This document shows positions 26,001 to 33,591 of a stretch of DNA of 48,051 nt, piece after piece; position 1 is the first letter of the stretch, and the number at the start of each line of letters is the position of its first letter. Below the pieces are notes generated by a model that did no database searches, was not told the DNA's origin, and worked only from the letters and a program-made list of their open reading frames with translations. Position numbers and translations under genes: made by a program. The DNA is from an uncultured Caulobacter sp. GTDB lineage: Bacteria; Pseudomonadota; Alphaproteobacteria; Caulobacterales; Caulobacteraceae. The stretch is from positions 1-48,051 of the forward strand of contig NZ_CALCDX010000192.1 in NCBI RefSeq assembly GCF_937900395.1. The letters run 5' to 3'.

Positions 26001-29000
26001 CCCTTGGCGATCGTTCCGGACACCGTCGTCCCGGCGACCGCGCCCGCCGGGCTGTTGGAGTCCGCCACCGAAACGGCATAGCTGAAGGCCCCCGCGGTCG
26101 TCGGCGTACCGCTGACCGTTCCGGTGCTCGCGTCCAGACTGACCCCCGCCGGCAGCGCGCCAGCGCTGATCGTAAAGTGGTAGGGCGCGACGCCGCCGGT
26201 CGCCGTGTTCGCCTGGCTGAACGCGGCGCCGACCTTGGTCGTCCCGGCCGCCCCGGTCGACAGCGCCAGGGTGGCCGGCATCACCGTGAAGCCGCGACTG
26301 ACGGTCGGCGCGGCGTTCCAGTTCGCGTCGCCGGCCTGGTTGGCGTCGATCGAGCAGGCTCCCTGCGCCACCAAGGTCACGGTGACCCCGGAAACGGTGC
26401 AGACGCTGGTCGTGGTGCTGGTGAAGGTCACGGCCAGGCTGGAGCCGGCGGTGGCGCTCAGGGTCACGGGCGAGGCCGAGATGGCGACGTTGGACAGCGC
26501 GCCGAAGCTGATCGTCTGATCGCCCTTGGCGACGCTGAAGGATTGCTGAACCTGGGTCGCGGCGCCGTAGCTGCCATTGCCGCCCTGGTTGGCGTTCACC
26601 AGGCAGGTCCCGGCGCCCGTGAAGCTGACCACGCCGCCGGAGATCGCGCAGACCGCGCTGCTGCTGCTATCGATGCTGAAGCTCACCGACAGTCCCGACG
26701 TCGCCGTCGCCGCGGGCGTGTAGGTCGCCCCCGCCACCTTGGCGGCCGCCGGAGCGGTCGAGGTGAAGCTGATGGTCTGGGTTCCCGCGCCGACCGAGAA
26801 CGATTGCTGCGCCTGCGGCGCGGCGCTGTAGGCGCCATTGCCCGCCTGGTCGGCGTTGATCCGGCAGGTCCCCACGCCGGTGAAGCTGACGACGCCGCCG
26901 GAGATCGTGCAGACCGCGCTGCTGCTGCTGTCGATCGCGAACGTGACGCTAAGGCCGGACGTCGCGGTCGCCGAGGGCGTATAGGTCGCTCCGCCCACGA
27001 CCGCCGAGGCGGGCGCCGAGGACTGGAAGCTGATGGTCTGGGCCGCGCTGGCGACCGTCAGGCTGAAGGTCTGGGAGGCCGTCTGCGACAGGGCGTCCGT
27101 GGCGGTGACCGTGAAGGTCGTCGCCGACAGCGTCGCGGTGGGCGTGCCGGACAGTTGCCCGGTGGCGGCGCTGAACGACAGGCCGGTCGGCAGGGATCCG
27201 CCGCTCAACGCATAGGTGATCGGGGCCTGGCCGCCGCTAGTGGTCACCGGCTGGACCGTCGTCAGGGCGGCGTTGACCGTCGTCGATATCGAGGAGACCG
27301 CCTGGGTCGCGGTCAGCGCCGCCACCGCCGTGAAGGTGTTCGTAGCCGAGTCGGACGACGTATTGCCGGCCGCGTCGGTCGCCCGCGCCTTGACCGTGTG
27401 AGACGCCGCCGTCAGAGCCGTGAGCGTGTAGCTCCACGCGCCCGCGCCATCGGCCGTGGTCGTGCCGTCGGCGGAACCGTCGAGATAGACCGTCACCGTG
27501 CTGTTAGCCTCGGCGGTCCCGGAAACGCCCTTCTGCGAGACCCCGCGCGTGGAGCCGTTGGCGGGCGACGAGACCGCGGGCGCGGCCGGCGCGGTCGTGT
27601 CCACGGTCCAGCTGTAGCTGGCCGCGCTGCTATAGACCCCCGAATTGACCGCCTTGACCTGGAAGGTGTGGCTGCCTTCCGCCAGGCCTGCGTACGATTT
27701 CGGGCTCGTGCAGGCCGAGAAGCCGCCGCCGTCGATCGCGCATTCCGCCGTTCCCGAGGCGAGGCTGAACTGGAAGGTCGCGTTGCTGCTGTTGCTTAGC
27801 GACGGCGGCGAACTGGTGATCGTGGGCGTCGCCGGAGCGGCGACGTAGGTGAACTGGTCGGCGGCGCTGGTCGTGCTGGTTCCGGAAGGCGTTTGCACCG
27901 TGACGTCCACCGTCCCCGCTGCGCCCGCTGGAGAGGTGGCGGTGATCTGGGCCGCGCTGTCGACCGTGAAGCCCGATGCGGCGGTAGACCCGAAACGCAC
28001 CGCCGTCACGCCGGTGAAATTGGTCCCGGTGATCACCACCGAGGTCCCGCCCGCGGTCGAGCCGGACGTCGGCGAGATCCCCGTCACCGTCGGCGGCGTC
28101 GCCGCGGCGCTGTTGGTCAGGCTGAAGCTGGTCGACGCCGAACCGGCCGTCGCCGTCACCGAATAGCCGCCCGTCGTCGCGTTGGCGGTGAACGTCCCCG
28201 CGGAGGCGACGCCGGAAGCGTCGGTGGTCACGGTGATGCTGTTGCTGGAATTCGAGAAGGTCCCGCTGGCGCCGGAGCCGGGCGCCGCGAAGGTGACGGA
28301 GGTGTTGGCGATCACCGCGTTCGAGCCGTCCCGCACCGTGACGCTCAGCGGCGTTGCGAAGGCCGTGCTCGCCGAGGCGGTCTGGTTGTTGCCGCCGGCG
28401 ATCGTGACCGAGGCGGGGGTCTGAACCACGGATATTGTTGTCGGGTCGCTCGCATTGGCTGAACTGCTCGCGTTGCCGCCCGAAAGCGTCACGCTCGGCG
28501 TCAGGCTCGTCGCCGCGTTGGCGGCGACGTTCGCTCGTAAGGTCAACGGATTGCCGCTGGCGCCGTTGGCGATCGTGTTCGAATAGATGCAGCGGGTGGA
28601 CGTGCAGCTCCAGCCCGAACCGGAGCCGGAATTGTAGCTCAGGCCCGAGGGCAAGCTGAACGTCAGGGTCAGGTTCGAGCCGGTGGAGGCGCCGCTAGCG
28701 CTAGGCGTGATAGTGTAGTCGACCGTACCGCCCTGTTGCGGCGTGCCGATGTGCGACATCGAGACGCCGAGGGTGAGACCGGAATCCACATAGGGGGTGC
28801 AAGTCGCGGTGATGCTGGTGGTCGAGCTCTGGGTCGGGTGGTCAATCGACAGACCGACGCCCGTCAGCCCCGAGGCGACGGTATAATAGCCAGTGTACGT
28901 GCCCACGCCCGGCGCGTCCGGGGTCACCCGCGCCCCTGTGGGAAGGCCGATAACGCTGTTATTGATGCGAAAACGGATACGCACGCCGCCGGAGGAGCTG

Positions 29001-29362
29001 GCATACTGCGTGACGTCCGCCGTGAAATCGATACGATCGCCGGTCGTGAACGGTAGCACCCCGGGAACGAACGTGGTCGCCACGTTGTCGTTGTAACCCG
29101 CCGTCGCCTTGATCATCGAAAGCGCGTACGAGGAGGACGTGGCGACAGAGGTCGTTTCCGGCTGTCGCGGGTCTCCACTGACGATTTTCGCCGTGAAATC
29201 GAGCACGCCATCGTTGACGGCCACACAACCTGCGCTTTGTGCAAGCGCTGCGGCCGGTGTCAGGCCGGCCGCCATCAGCATGACGGCGGCGGTCGCGCCA
29301 TGAACACGACGGATCGACTTCGCGCACGCTGCGCCAAGTCCGCGACCGATCTTCGCGAACAT
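23072..29362 (-). CDS. giant Ig-repeat surface protein with C-terminal autotransporter-like beta-barrel
   Basis: A 2096-aa protein; the ATG at 29362 is preferred over the adjacent in-frame GTG, with GGGGGGAAG before either. A long signal peptide runs to about residue 42 (ends ALAQ). Order after it: a domain with Cys residues (about 45-190); a conserved-repeat-like domain; an invasin-like Ig domain (about 315-417); IPT/TIG (about 423-511); another Ig domain (about 595-681); a putative-Ig domain (about 682-770); four Cys-paired modules (about 774-1207, broken by a second putative-Ig domain); four to five domains with SYxGxDSFxYxAxGPGG motifs (about 1211-1680); a helical and charged linker; then a barrel of about 270 residues. 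It is probably an outer-membrane-anchored adhesin or filament. The last residue is Leu, not the usual aromatic. Confidence 0.88.
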   Translation of the reverse strand: MFAKIGRGLGAACAKSIRRVHGATAAVMLMAAGLTPAAALAQSAGCVAVNDGVLDFTAKIVSGDPRQPETTSVATSSSYALSMIKATAGYNDNVATTFVPGVLPFTTGDRIDFTADVTQYASSSGGVRIRFRINNSVIGLPTGARVTPDAPGVGTYTGYYTVASGLTGVGLSIDHPTQSSTTSITATCTPYVDSGLTLGVSMSHIGTPQQGGTVDYTITPSASGASTGSNLTLTFSLPSGLSYNSGSGSGWSCTSTRCIYSNTIANGASGNPLTLRANVAANAATSLTPSVTLSGGNASSSANASDPTTISVVQTPASVTIAGGNNQTASASTAFATPLSVTVRDGSNAVIANTSVTFAAPGSGASGTFSNSSNSITVTTDASGVASAGTFTANATTGGYSVTATAGSASTSFSLTNSAAATPPTVTGISPTSGSTAGGTSVVITGTNFTGVTAVRFGSTAASGFTVDSAAQITATSPAGAAGTVDVTVQTPSGTSTTSAADQFTYVAAPATPTITSSPPSLSNSSNATFQFSLASGTAECAIDGGGFSACTSPKSYAGLAEGSHTFQVKAVNSGVYSSAASYSWTVDTTAPAAPAVSSPANGSTRGVSQKGVSGTAEANSTVTVYLDGSADGTTTADGAGAWSYTLTALTAASHTVKARATDAAGNTSSDSATNTFTAVAALTATQAVSSISTTVNAALTTVQPVTTSGGQAPITYALSGGSLPTGLSFSAATGQLSGTPTATLSATTFTVTATDALSQTASQTFSLTVASAAQTISFQSSAPASAVVGGATYTPSATATSGLSVTFAIDSSSSAVCTISGGVVSFTGVGTCRINADQAGNGAYSAAPQAQQSFSVGAGTQTISFTSTAPAAAKVAGATYTPAATATSGLSVSFSIDSSSSAVCAISGGVVSFTGAGTCLVNANQGGNGSYGAATQVQQSFSVAKGDQTISFGALSNVAISASPVTLSATAGSSLAVTFTSTTTSVCTVSGVTVTLVAQGACSIDANQAGDANWNAAPTVSRGFTVMPATLALSTGAAGTTKVGAAFSQANTATGGVAPYHFTISAGALPAGVSLDASTGTVSGTPTTAGAFSYAVSVADSNSPAGAVAGTTVSGTIAKGTQTLSFTSTAPTNASVGGATYTVAATSSASLTPTYSITGGGGGICTISGATVSFVAAGSCVVAADQAGNANYDPATTVTQTITVAAAPIAAAKSGIVVPFNSTGLAIDLSASITGGAHTSIAVTTAPAHGTTTIAGDVVTYVPTNGYYGADSFAYAATGPGGASAPATVSLTVENPAAPSVANIAVDIAFNSTGQAIGLQATGVFTGVDIASAPSHGAVTLSGNTATYVPEAGYFGADSFTYTATGPGGVSAPATVSLTIASPSAPTVSGGSAEVFSNDTGQSIGLSVSGVYTSVVLVSPPSHGSVTISGATAIYTPASGYVGSDSFSFAAVGPGGTSAAAGFSITVLAPPPPPTPLPTNVNAAGASVEGGSSVDVNLSTLVVGVFDIVEIATPPSNGTVTLIGPGGASIASPRAGRAAPAETSGGWTAVYSPKPGFIGKDSFQFVAVGPGGRSEPATVTILVGVSLPVAQSKTAKAGDGQTVSVDLLAGATGGPFTGAEILTITPADAATAKIVKGGTADAPIYRLDVTPRTRFSGDVVVGYRLLNAFGESGPATVTVTVIARPDPSLDPAVRALSDTQVEAARRFARSQTANFMDRAQQLHGGGGGDAMAIRLNPRDLSDPHHDPLLAARDDQFGLTDWRRGPSASDRAAGQDEERGAATGRLASSRAGAPLGRRDQAAPASDDSEDDDGQGGPRAVGKVALWTGGAIEVGTMDRRKGRAKITLSSSGLSVGADVKLAEWATVGVGGGYGEDVSRIDSGGARVRSETQVAAAYGSFQPLQNAFIDTVIGHGKLDYRTRRAVEANGMTALGRRKGDMTFGALSFGVDRNDAGVHWSSYGRLEWLKGDLNAYAETGADRYALRFDARDVQSLTGALGAKLEFKRDLRFGVVTPRLGVEWLHEFRGVGAQGLDYADIEGASSYRISTVDWRREQYHLSLGGRLVTPSRWMVDMEVGYRGSAGEGVGQLRLRVVKPL
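24590..25735 (-). repeat. tandem cadherin/Ig-like module repeats within the surface protein
   Basis: Four clear units of about 80-95 codons, with a fifth more diverged unit downstream, each carrying SHGxVTxxGxxxxYxPxxGYxGxDSFxYxAxGPGGxSxPA. A Pro-rich break (APPPPPTPLP) lies between the third and fourth. Such units build extended stalks in bacterial adhesins. Boundaries are approximate. Confidence 0.8.
25745..27045 (-). repeat. Cys-paired module repeats within the surface protein
   Basis: Four modules of about 80 codons begin QT(I/L)SF or close to it and share a CxxSGxxVxxxxxGxC core with two Cys about 16-17 residues apart, then (A/N)(D/N)QAGNxxY. The first two are most alike. A putative-Ig domain interrupts between the third and fourth (about 26010-26280). 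The Cys pairs could form disulfides once exported. Confidence 0.75.
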
Positions 29363-29724
29363 CACTTCCCCCCGGGGTGCGCGACCCCGAGTAAAACATC
29401 GTCGGTCGTCGCACGAATTTTTGACTGGGTACTGTCGACGCGCACGCGTCGTACGCTGGAACTGACGCGAAAGCTCTCGCAGGAACGCTCGTGTTCGTCC
29501 CGACGCGATTGGCCTACTTATTGGGGCCGCGCCCTCGCCGCGATGTGCTTTTTATCACATACCGAAGCTGAAATTCGCCCCACGGTTGCAGCAAGGCAAC
29601 CACACGGGAGATCCCTGGACAAGCGCCGCGTGGTGTATTGGCCCCTTCCAGACCTCCAGAGACGCCGTCAGGCGCGTCCCCATTTTGGGGATGAAGCCTT
29701 TAGACAACCCAGAGGGAGGTTTTC
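29363..29724. other. 362-base divergent promoter region between the surface-protein gene and the collar-protein gene
   Basis: No gene seen. It must hold promoters for both directions. Visible elements are a near-perfect palindrome CGACGCG-CA-CGCGTCG (29436-29451), a CRP/FNR-like palindrome (29544-29559) and a small hairpin TCCCCA/TGGGGA near 29675. AT content is somewhat higher than in nearby coding sequence. Confidence 0.6.
29544..29559. promoter_or_regulatory. candidate CRP/FNR-family operator
   Basis: TGTGC-TTTTTA-TCACA matches the TGTGA-N6-TCACA palindrome at 9 of 10 fixed positions. It lies between two divergent genes, where such a regulator could act on either. Alphaproteobacterial CRP-family sites vary, so this is only a lead. 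Confidence 0.35.
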
Positions 29725-30348
29725 ATGTCGGATCCATTCATCGGCCAGATCATGCAGGTCGGCTTCGCCTATGCCCCGGTCAACTGGCTGACTTGCAGGG
29801 GACAGGTGTTGCAAGTCGGCCAGAACCAGGCGCTGTTCGCCCTGCTCAGCAATCGCTTTGGCGGAAACGGCACGTCAAACTTCGCCTTGCCTGACGCGCA
29901 GGGCCGGGCCTTCATCGGCACGGGAAACGGCGTGGGACTGACCCCTCGGCAACCGGGCGACAAGGGCGGCGTCGAGCAGCAATCCCTGAGCCTGGCGAAC
30001 TTGCCCACGCATACGCATACGCCGACGGTTACAAACGGCGCTGTAACCGTGAGCGGATCCATGACGGCGATGACCGGTGTGAGCGCTGCGGACGAAACGC
30101 CCCAGCCCACGCCTGGGGGATACCTGGGGACCGTCCTAGAACAAGACACCTCGCCGGTGCTCTATGTTCCGGCCAATACTCCAGGCACGCCGGTTCCCCT
30201 TGGCGGCATGCAAATCAGCGCTCAATCCACCGGGACGACCGTCACCATACAGCCTGCCGGAAATAGCGCGCCTGTCTCCATGATGCCGCCGTTCCTGGCG
30301 GTGACGACGATCATCGCGTCGGTCGGCATTTGGCCCGAGCAACCGTGA
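29725..30348 (+). CDS. phage tail collar-domain protein (microcystin-dependent-protein-like)
   Basis: A 207-aa protein behind a strong AGGGAGG site. The N-terminal half matches the tail-collar family: FIGQIMQVGFAYAPVNWLTCRGQVL, NQALFALLSNRFGGNGTSNFALPDAQGRAFIGTG. The middle holds Thr/His repeats (LPTHTHTPTVTNG) and the C terminus PVSMMPPFLAVTTIIASVGIWPEQ, again a family hallmark. Such proteins occur in phage tail fibres and, as stand-alone chromosomal genes, in many bacteria with unknown function. No other phage structural genes are nearby, so it is not part of a prophage. It has no signal peptide. Its neighbours are a DUF6916-like gene, a GNAT gene and the giant surface protein. Confidence 0.9.
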   Translation: MSDPFIGQIMQVGFAYAPVNWLTCRGQVLQVGQNQALFALLSNRFGGNGTSNFALPDAQGRAFIGTGNGVGLTPRQPGDKGGVEQQSLSLANLPTHTHTPTVTNGAVTVSGSMTAMTGVSAADETPQPTPGGYLGTVLEQDTSPVLYVPANTPGTPVPLGGMQISAQSTGTTVTIQPAGNSAPVSMMPPFLAVTTIIASVGIWPEQP

Positions 30349-30380
30349 CCTGATCCCCAGCCGAACGCGCCGGGTCAGGT
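30348..30380. terminator. candidate bidirectional terminator between convergent genes
   Basis: ACCTGATCC pairs with GGGTCAGGT (one T-G pair), with a 15-base loop. It starts at the last base of the collar-gene stop codon and spans the stop of the convergent DUF6916-like gene. No strong T tract on either side. Confidence 0.4.
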
Positions 30381-30665
30381 GAAGATCGCCTGATACCGGC
30401 GCGCATTGGGGGTTGGCGTGATCTGGCTGATGTGGATCGGGTGAGGACCGCCACGACCACAGTCGAACTCGTAGGTGGTGTCCATCAGCAGGACGCTCGG
30501 ATGGGCCTCGAAGGTCAGCCGGAAACGCTCGCGGACATCGAAGCCGATCAATCGCGGCATCCGTTCCACGCGGGCCAGCAGCACCTCGACCGGCTTTGGC
30601 AAGGTGTTGATCCGCACCTGGCGGCCGAGCCACGGCTCGAAATCTTCAGGCGTCAGCAGTCGCAA
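30375..30665 (-). CDS. DUF6916-like small protein
   Basis: A 96-aa protein with a TTG start (30665) preceded by GGGGAGAAGG; no in-frame ATG gives a better start. Opens MRLLTPEDFEPWLGRQVRI, then RFRLTFEAHPSVLLMDTTYEFDCGRGGPHPIHISQITPTPNARRYQAIF. The pattern (LTxxDFExxLG at the front, an FxLxFE core, a YxAIF-type end) fits the small DUF6916 family, which I recall as a frequent neighbour of tail-collar proteins; that recollection should be checked. Function unknown. No signal peptide or membrane segment. It converges on the collar gene and diverges from the GNAT gene. Confidence 0.7.
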   Translation of the reverse strand: MRLLTPEDFEPWLGRQVRINTLPKPVEVLLARVERMPRLIGFDVRERFRLTFEAHPSVLLMDTTYEFDCGRGGPHPIHISQITPTPNARRYQAIFT

Positions 30666-30691
30666 GACCTTCTCCCCAGGCGCGAAAATTG

Positions 30692-31333
30692 ATGAAGAAA
30701 AACCTAGGCGGGCAAAATCATCATGTCATGCGAGCGCGCGCAAGCCACCCGGCGCTCGCGGCGGCGCATCCCTCCAACCTCCCCGACTTTCCGAGGCGCG
30801 TTGGGCGCGGGCTGTCCGTCGCCCCCGGTCTCGCCCTGCGTCCGGCGCGGTCCGCCGACTTTCCATTCCTGGTGAGGCTCTACGGCGAAACCCGCGCGGT
30901 CGAACTAAGCGTCGCGCCGTGGCCGGAAATCCAAAAGCAGGCGTTCATCCAGGACCAGTTCAGCCTGCAGCACCTGCACTATCTGCAGCGCAATCCGACG
31001 GCGGACTTTTGGCTCATCGAGCGGATCGGTTCCGGCGGTCGTCGCGAGGCGATCGGCCGCCTGTACCTCGATCGCAGCCAGCCCGAATGGAGAGCGATAG
31101 ACCTCAGCCTCCTGGTCAAGGCGCGGGGCGCGGGCGTCGGCGGCGCTCTGATTCAGTCGATCCAAGATGCGGCCATCCGGGCCGGCGCCGACGCCGTGAC
31201 TCTCTATGTCGAGAAGACCAATCACGGCGCCCAACGTCTCTATGGGCGATTTGGTTTTGAGGAGGCGCCGTCCCCCTTCCCCAGCCACATGCACATGCGG
31301 TGGCGCGCCCCGAGCGCAGGCCGTTCGACGTGA
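30692..31333 (+). CDS. GNAT-family N-acetyltransferase
   Basis: A 213-aa protein from the ATG at 30692; an ATG at 30728 is equally possible, and an adjacent TTG less so. The GNAT core begins near LALRPARSADFPFLVRLYGETR. The acetyl-CoA-binding segment DLSLLVKARGAGVGGALIQSIQDAA carries the RGxGxGxxL-like motif A (slightly changed to ARGAGVGG), and LYVEKTNHGAQRLYGRFGFEE is the usual N-terminal-to-Tyr motif B end. It transfers an acetyl group to an amine. The substrate is unknown; position next to the collar and DUF6916-like genes suggests one of their products could be the target, which is inference. Confidence 0.88.
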   Translation: MKKNLGGQNHHVMRARASHPALAAAHPSNLPDFPRRVGRGLSVAPGLALRPARSADFPFLVRLYGETRAVELSVAPWPEIQKQAFIQDQFSLQHLHYLQRNPTADFWLIERIGSGGRREAIGRLYLDRSQPEWRAIDLSLLVKARGAGVGGALIQSIQDAAIRAGADAVTLYVEKTNHGAQRLYGRFGFEEAPSPFPSHMHMRWRAPSAGRST

Positions 31334-31505
31334 CGCGGGCCGGACGGCTGAGGCGGCTGGCTTTGCTCATCGATGGATCGTCGCTCGCAACGTCCGTTCG
31401 ATGAGATGTTCAGCTTGGCAGGCGATTGCGACGCCGCGCCAGCGCCATCGCGCCGACCTTCAACACCGAAAAAGCTGAAACCCCAATGATTACAAGGGGA
31501 GAAAA

Positions 31506-31582
31506 TGGCGCGCCCGGAACGATTCGAACGTCCGACCCTCAGATTCGTAGTCTGATGCTCTATCCAGCTGAGCTACGGGCGC
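31506..31582 (-). tRNA. tRNA-Arg (anticodon ACG), CCA encoded
   Basis: On the minus strand the 77 bases form a full cloverleaf: acceptor GCGCCCG/CGGGCGC, D-arm GCTCAGCTGGATAGAGC, anticodon loop CTACGAA (anticodon ACG, whose first A is usually edited to inosine), T-loop TTCGAAT, G discriminator and an encoded CCA, followed by TTTT. It reads CGN codons. No direct repeats that would indicate an integration site were seen. Confidence 0.95.
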
Positions 31583-31834
31583 GCACTGCCTTGCGGCGAG
31601 GCGGGGGAGATAGCCCAGCCGTTCGGGGGACGCAAGCCCGGTTTTCAGGATAATCTCGAAAAGTTGGCGCAACGGCGTTCGGTCTCGCGCGCGGGCTGCC
31701 CCCGAGACGCTCAAAGCATGATCGATGAAGCCCTTCGCAGCTTATCTGGGCGTGACAGCGCCTCTTCCTTGGTGTCCATGGAGTCCTCCGGGACGGCGGG
31801 CAGGTCGTCCCTCGTCGTCTGCCTGAGGATCCGT

Positions 31835-33577
31835 ATGCGTCGCTTCGCTTCCCTGCTCGCCCTTTCCGCCGCCCTACAGCTGACCTTCGCGCCGCTGGCC
31901 GCCAACGCGGAGTCCATCGCGCTGGGCATGCCTACGCCAAGGCCCGTGGTCACATCGCCTGTCTCGAAGGGCATGGTCGCCGCGGCCAATCCTCTGGCGG
32001 TCGAGGCGGGCCTGCGGGTCCTGCGCGACGGCGGGAGCGCGGTGGACGCGGCCGTGGCGATCCAGGCGGTCCTGGGCCTGGTCGAGCCGCAGAGCTCGGG
32101 CCTGGGCGGCGGCGCGTTCCTGGTCTTCTACGACGCCAAGACCGGCAAGGTGACGGCCTATGACGGCCGCGAAAAGGCCCCCGGCGGCGCCGGCCCCGAC
32201 ATGTTCCTGGATACGGACGGCAAGCCGCTGCCTTTCGTGAAGGCCCTTCTGTCCGGCCGCTCGACCGGCGTACCCGGGGCGGTGGCCATGCTGGCCGACG
32301 CCCAGAAGGCGCACGGCAAGGTCGCCTGGAACACCCTGTTCAAGGACGCCGAGAAACTGGCCGACGAGGGCTTCGTGGTCAGCCCGCGCCTGGCCGGCAT
32401 GATCAATAGCACCCGCGCGCCGCAACCCTCGCAACCCGATGCGGTAAAGTACTTCACCAAGCCGGATGGGACCCGGTACCAGGCCGGCGACGTGCTGAAG
32501 AACCCGGCCTATGCCGAGACGGTGCGTCAGATCGCGGCCAAGGGCCCGGCGGCCCTGTTGGACGGTCCGATCGCCCAGGCGATCGTCGACCGCCTGCACG
32601 AGGGCGATCTGCCCAGCAGCATCACCCTGCAGGACCTCAAGACTTACAAGCCGCGCTCGGGGCCGGCCCTTTGCCGCCCCTGGAAGGTCTACACCGTGTG
32701 CGTCCCCAACCCGCAGTCCAGCGGCCTGGCCGTGATCCAGGCGCTGCGGATGCTGGAGCACACCGACATTGGCAAGCGCGGCCCGACCGATCCCGTCGCC
32801 TGGACCCTGCTGGCCCAGGCCGAGCGCGTGATGTACGCCGATCGCGACCGCTATGTCGGCGACCCGGACTTCGTGACGGTGCCGGTCGAGGGCTTGCTGG
32901 ATCCGCAGTACGTGGCCGAGCGCGCCAAGCTGATCACCGACAAGGCCGGCGCCGCGCCGCCGTTCGGCAAGCCCAAGGGCGCGCCCAAGGTCGGGATCGA
33001 CATGACCCACGAGCCGGGCGGCACCACTCACTTCGTCGTCGTGGATCCGCAGGGCGACGTCGTGTCGATGACCACCACGGTCGAGAGCCTGTTCGGCAAT
33101 GGTCGGATGGTGGGCGGCTTCTTCCTCAACAACCAACTGACCGACTTCTCGTTCTCGCCGAAGGAGAAGGACGGCGCCCCGGCGGCCAACGCGATCGCGG
33201 GCGGCAAGCGGCCGCGCTCGTCGATGGCTCCGATCATCGTGCTGGACAAGAAGGGCAAGTTCCTGGCCGCCGTCGGCTCGCCGGGCGGCAACGCCATCCT
33301 GTCCTACAATCTGAAGGCCATGGTCGGCGTGTTCTACTGGGGCCTGAATATGCAGCAGGCCGTGTCGCTGCCCAACGTCGTCGCGCGCGGCGACACCTAT
33401 TCCGGCGACGCCGACCTGTTCGGGCCCGAGATGCTGGCGGCGCTGAACGCGCGGGGCGTCAACGTCAAGGTCGGCCAGATCGAGGGCTCGGGCCTGCAGG
33501 GCGTGATCGTCCGCCCCGGCGGCATGCTGGAAGGCGGCGCGGATCCGCGCCGTGAGGGGATCGCGAAAGGCCTCTAG
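31835..33577 (+). CDS. ggt: gamma-glutamyltransferase
   Basis: A 580-aa exported proenzyme. The ATG at 31835 is chosen: GAGGAT lies 6 bases before it, and it opens a signal peptide (residues about 1-24, ends ANA). Family segments are VAAANPLAVEAGLRVLRDGGSAVDAAVA, EPQSSGLGGGAFLVFYD and YDGREKAP in the large subunit. The self-cleavage site and catalytic nucleophile is predicted at Thr397 in GGTTHFVVVD. The small subunit continues with NGRMVGGFFLNNQLTDFSF and KRPRSSMAPIIV. It hydrolyses or transfers the gamma-glutamyl group of glutathione in the periplasm, recycling its amino acids. Confidence 0.95.
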   Translation: MRRFASLLALSAALQLTFAPLAANAESIALGMPTPRPVVTSPVSKGMVAAANPLAVEAGLRVLRDGGSAVDAAVAIQAVLGLVEPQSSGLGGGAFLVFYDAKTGKVTAYDGREKAPGGAGPDMFLDTDGKPLPFVKALLSGRSTGVPGAVAMLADAQKAHGKVAWNTLFKDAEKLADEGFVVSPRLAGMINSTRAPQPSQPDAVKYFTKPDGTRYQAGDVLKNPAYAETVRQIAAKGPAALLDGPIAQAIVDRLHEGDLPSSITLQDLKTYKPRSGPALCRPWKVYTVCVPNPQSSGLAVIQALRMLEHTDIGKRGPTDPVAWTLLAQAERVMYADRDRYVGDPDFVTVPVEGLLDPQYVAERAKLITDKAGAAPPFGKPKGAPKVGIDMTHEPGGTTHFVVVDPQGDVVSMTTTVESLFGNGRMVGGFFLNNQLTDFSFSPKEKDGAPAANAIAGGKRPRSSMAPIIVLDKKGKFLAAVGSPGGNAILSYNLKAMVGVFYWGLNMQQAVSLPNVVARGDTYSGDADLFGPEMLAALNARGVNVKVGQIEGSGLQGVIVRPGGMLEGGADPRREGIAKGL

Positions 33578-33591
33578 GCCTCTCGCCCATC

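Noticed and set aside
25091..27799. Open frame of about 900 codons opposite the repeats of the giant surface protein
   Set aside because: Its Arg/Gly/Ala-rich, repetitive translation simply mirrors the repeat modules; the minus frame has a signal peptide, Ig domains and a barrel.
29725..31333. Prophage or phage-tail-like particle cluster suggested by the tail-collar gene
   Set aside because: No sheath, tube, baseplate, tape-measure, lysis or integrase genes are present nearby.
31409..31479. Inverted repeat TTCAGCTT/AAGCTGAA downstream of the GNAT gene
   Set aside because: The arms are 8 bases long but 55 bases apart, too far for a simple hairpin terminator, and no further support was found.
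2970..31582. A genomic island bounded by the two tRNA-Arg genes
   Set aside because: No direct repeats, integrase or marked composition change were seen, and the interval includes core-looking chemotaxis genes.
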